From Gammaproteobacteria bacterium (GTDB lineage: Bacteria; Pseudomonadota; Gammaproteobacteria; Steroidobacterales; GCA-2729495): 9,046 nucleotides of DNA. The position numbers and the translations under genes are program-made. The notes below the pieces were generated by a model. That model made no database searches, was not told the DNA's origin, and was given only the letters and a program-made list of their open reading frames with translations. Position 1 is the stretch's first letter. Every line of letters starts with the position of its first letter. Location: assembly GCA_030429685.1 (NCBI GenBank), contig JAUIEY010000076.1, forward strand, positions 1 to 9,046, given 5' to 3'. Below are positions 7,501 to 9,046 of the stretch, piece by piece.

Positions 7501-9046
7501 AAATGGCATGTCCTGATGCGAATACGCCTGCAAAGAAACTTCGCGCACCCGGCGCAGTGTTTCGGCGAAATCAGGACTGCCGGACAAATCAGTGCGTAAC
7601 ACCAGCGTATTGACGAAACTGCCAAGCAGATTTTCGCTGCTGAGGTGATGACGGTTCGCAATCGGCAACCCAATGGCAATATCCGTCGTACCGGTATGCC
7701 GCAACAGCAACACCTTAAGTGCGGCAACCATCACCATGCTGAGGCTGGCGCCGTGCGACTCGGCCAGGCGCGCCAGTCCTTCCAGCCGGCTCGCATCAAG
7801 AGAACGGCGCACTGTCGCGCCGCGGAAATCCGGTTGCCGCGGACGCGGGAAATCTTCATTCAGCTGCAACGGCTCCAGGCCCTGCAATTGCTGACGCCAG
7901 TAGGACAATTGCCGCTGGCGGCGCTTGCCGCTGAACCATTGCCGCTGCCAGACCGCGAAGTCGGAATACTGCAGCGTCAGGTCCGGCAACTGCGGCTCGG
8001 TGCCTTCCAGTGCAGCACGGTAGGCAATGGACAGCTCGCGTCCCAGTATTGCGCAAGACCACTGATCACTGATGATGTGGTGCATGACACACAGCAGGAT
8101 GGCATCGCCATCGCTGATGTGCAGCAGCGTGAAGCGCACCAGTGGTGGCTGATCCAGCACAAATGGCCGGCCGGTCAGCCGGGTGAGCGTGGCCTCGAGT
8201 TCCGGCGGCGAGCTGCCCGCGCTCGGCCGCAGGTCGACGACCTCGATCTCCGGCGTAGCCGGGTTTTGCACGGTAGCGGCAACAGCGCCGCTGGCGGTCG
8301 CACTAAACCCGGCACGCAGTACATCGTGACGCTGCACAACCGCTGCTACAGCAGCCGCCAGCGCAGCCTGGTCCAGATGGCCGCGCAGGCGTATAGCCAG
8401 CGGCACATTGTAGGCAGGACTGGCCGGTGCAAGCTGGTGCATGAACCACATGCGTTCCTGGGTAAAAGAAAGTTGCTGCCGCTGATCAGACTGCGCCGCC
8501 AGAGCGGGCACAGCATCCGCCTGATCCGCCGCGCGCACTGCCTGCGCCAGCCTGGCCGGGGTGTCGGCTTCGAATACTGACCGCACCGCAAGCTCGGTAC
8601 CGAGCTGCGCATTCAGCCGGGCGACAATTTGCGTAGCCAGCATCGAGTCGCCGCCCTGCGCGAAAAAGTCTGCGTCGGGAGCAGGGTTGGAAACCCCGAG
8701 CACCTCGGACCAGATCTGCAGCACAAGCTGCAAAACGTCGTCCGCGGCAGCGTCCGGAGCACCGGGCTTTACCGCGCGCATACCGGGTGCGGCAGCAATT
8801 TGCCGGTCACGCAATGTGCCCTCGAGGTACTGGCGCAATGCCGCTGAACGTTGTGGTTTACCGCTCGATGTGCGCGGCAAACTGCCGGAACGCAGCAGCA
8901 TCACCGCGTGCACTTCTATTTCGAAACCCGCCGCAACACTGCTGCGCACGGCATCTGCAATGCCGGCGGCAATATCGGCAGTCGGCCGGCCACGGCATTC
9001 GACCAGCAGCACCACGGCCTCCTGACCACTGTCGCGGGGGATGCCC
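4543..9046 (-). CDS. Nonribosomal peptide synthetase, FAAL-PCP-C-A(Gly)-PCP-TE, 5'-partial
   Basis: This is the 3' part of a lipopeptide synthetase; the frame is open to the window edge, so the start is missing. Residues are counted from the GTG at 9015, which is an internal codon. Residues 1-72 are the end of a fatty acyl-AMP ligase, with LPRTSSGKPQR (Lys53) and a Q-Y-L-E-G-T-L ending. Residues 90-165 are a carrier protein (GGDS, Ser124). Residues 178-620 are a condensation domain (SFTQERMWF, RHDVLRAGF, HHIISD with His313, IGLPIANR). Residues 640-1130 are an adenylation domain (YTSGSTGSPKG, YGPTEAT, YRTGD, LPNGKLDR with Lys1127) with a glycine-like pocket. Residues 1150-1222 are a second carrier (GGHSL, Ser1183). 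Residues 1235-1470 are a thioesterase with GFSIGG Ser1312, Asp1339 and His1448. No epimerase or methyltransferase domain is seen. The inferred product is an N-acyl-glycine-type molecule, released by hydrolysis or transfer. Its membership in an exopolysaccharide export operon is unusual. Confidence 0.95.
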   Translation of the reverse strand, partial: GIPRDSGQEAVVLLVECRGRPTADIAAGIADAVRSSVAAGFEIEVHAVMLLRSGSLPRTSSGKPQRSAALRQYLEGTLRDRQIAAAPGMRAVKPGAPDAAADDVLQLVLQIWSEVLGVSNPAPDADFFAQGGDSMLATQIVARLNAQLGTELAVRSVFEADTPARLAQAVRAADQADAVPALAAQSDQRQQLSFTQERMWFMHQLAPASPAYNVPLAIRLRGHLDQAALAAAVAAVVQRHDVLRAGFSATASGAVAATVQNPATPEIEVVDLRPSAGSSPPELEATLTRLTGRPFVLDQPPLVRFTLLHISDGDAILLCVMHHIISDQWSCAILGRELSIAYRAALEGTEPQLPDLTLQYSDFAVWQRQWFSGKRRQRQLSYWRQQLQGLEPLQLNEDFPRPRQPDFRGATVRRSLDASRLEGLARLAESHGASLSMVMVAALKVLLLRHTGTTDIAIGLPIANRHHLSSENLLGSFVNTLVLRTDLSGSPDFAETLRRVREVSLQAYSHQDMPFEVLVRELELPHDTSRSPLFDVIFNMINTPARGIEFPGLRWSRLDFDRGAAQFDLAVNVDALYDPGIAFEYATALFARETIERLADHFLRILDVAMAETAQPVTAIDLLDDSDRAMLRQWGQGRPAPGPGLPVLVGDGIAMQAQQSPQAPAIVASNCTRSYAELDAAANRLAMEIRTRRLGRGHTVGLCLPRSGQLPEVLLGVMRSGAAYVPLDPSYPVERLKFQAQDANIDLLIATEQSASILDWPAEQTLLLDRDLAAIERHAGQPLRPDPQRDAGPDDPAYIIYTSGSTGSPKGVVVPHKAVANFLASMRTEPGLQADDRLLAVTTLSFDIAVLELLLPLLQGACVVVADDTQANDGAELAALLSRHDITVMQATPSRWRMLLAAEWAGKSDLRALIGGEPLPPDLAQQLISQCSELWNMYGPTEATVWASCWRVQPDNILPVSLGRPIAATTLQVLDANGQPCAPGVPGELCIGGQSLASGYHRQPALTALQFVIAERSAIFSGATIYRTGDRVRWRRDGRLEHLGRVDGQLKFRGYRIEPGEIEAHLQRLDDISQALVIAHAEPGDETKLLAYIVPADSSAAGGAESWRAALRQWLPEYMVPQHFIVLENIPTLPNGKLDRHSLPPPPAAAPANGVQARPQSVSEHELLAIWQAVLQRHDFGIYDNFFDVGGHSLLAVNLVQTIATELQVDCPLALLFQCPTVASLNAALFVNGTTARDLTAVQLLAAGPGVPLFCLSGTHLYSELAAALPTGVRVYGLLSAAEAGLLGKGSRLPDVTALAQHYVATMRRLQPQGPYRLAGFSIGGVVAFEAACQLRAAGEEVELLALLDCGAPGFGWRHVVRWLKKRLLQFRRFGWGYLGRIRRELLAARSVVQPKDGDPSPPPVYPEYARVIRGYQAGHWDAPLLFLQADGDPIREPGYGWQRHAPQLVVERIPGEHMDLLHGAAVLQIARRLQLEFDKVREHSPADSELRYSSTVESP

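Noticed and set aside
7645..8580. Open frame of 311 codons on the plus strand, opposite the synthetase
   Set aside because: It lies wholly antisense to the condensation domain, which has clear conserved motifs. The translation is rich in Arg, Gln and His with no recognisable domain, typical of an antisense shadow in high-GC DNA.
8800..9046. Reading the first domain as the end of an ordinary NRPS adenylation domain
   Set aside because: The lysine motif is LPRTSSGKPQR followed by a Y-L-E-G-T-L ending, which fits the fatty acyl-AMP ligase C-terminal domain better than the LPxTxNGKxDR form of amino-acid adenylation domains. The upstream sequence would settle it.

Overview
The window is a single, tightly packed, minus-strand gene block that looks like part of an exosortase A (XrtA / PEP-CTERM) type exopolysaccharide locus from a Gram-negative bacterium. 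Four of the five clear genes match families known from such loci in Proteobacteria: a short lipoprotein polysaccharide export protein, a Wzz/GNVR-type chain-length determinant, its separate cytoplasmic tyrosine autokinase, and a large outer-membrane beta-barrel protein. The high G+C content and these families suggest a beta- or gammaproteobacterium, but no taxonomic marker is present and the organism cannot be named from this sequence.

The genes are described in transcription order, right to left. Positions 9046-4543 hold the 3' part of a nonribosomal peptide synthetase whose 5' end lies outside the window. Its visible layout is the end of a fatty acyl-AMP ligase (FAAL), then carrier protein, condensation, adenylation, carrier protein and thioesterase. 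After 20 bases comes the export lipoprotein (4522-3905). The chain-length determinant (3905-2370) overlaps its stop codon by one base. Eight bases later comes the tyrosine autokinase (2361-1414). The beta-barrel gene (1466-39) begins inside the end of the kinase gene, with a 53-base overlap. A possible next gene starts at about position 49 and leaves the window. There is no intergenic gap longer than 20 bases. I see no internal promoter, terminator, RNA gene, mobile element or CRISPR array, so this is probably one transcript whose promoter lies upstream of the window.

The inferred joint role is as follows. The chain-length protein and kinase form a split Wzc-like inner-membrane regulator of polymer length and export. 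The short export lipoprotein would form the periplasmic channel, and the beta-barrel could be the outer-membrane pore or a polymer-binding partner. The unexpected partner is the synthetase. It appears built to activate a fatty acid, join it to one amino acid (glycine, from the binding-pocket residues), and release or transfer the product through a thioesterase. Co-transcription of an acyl-glycine-type lipopeptide synthetase with polysaccharide export machinery is the most interesting feature of the window.
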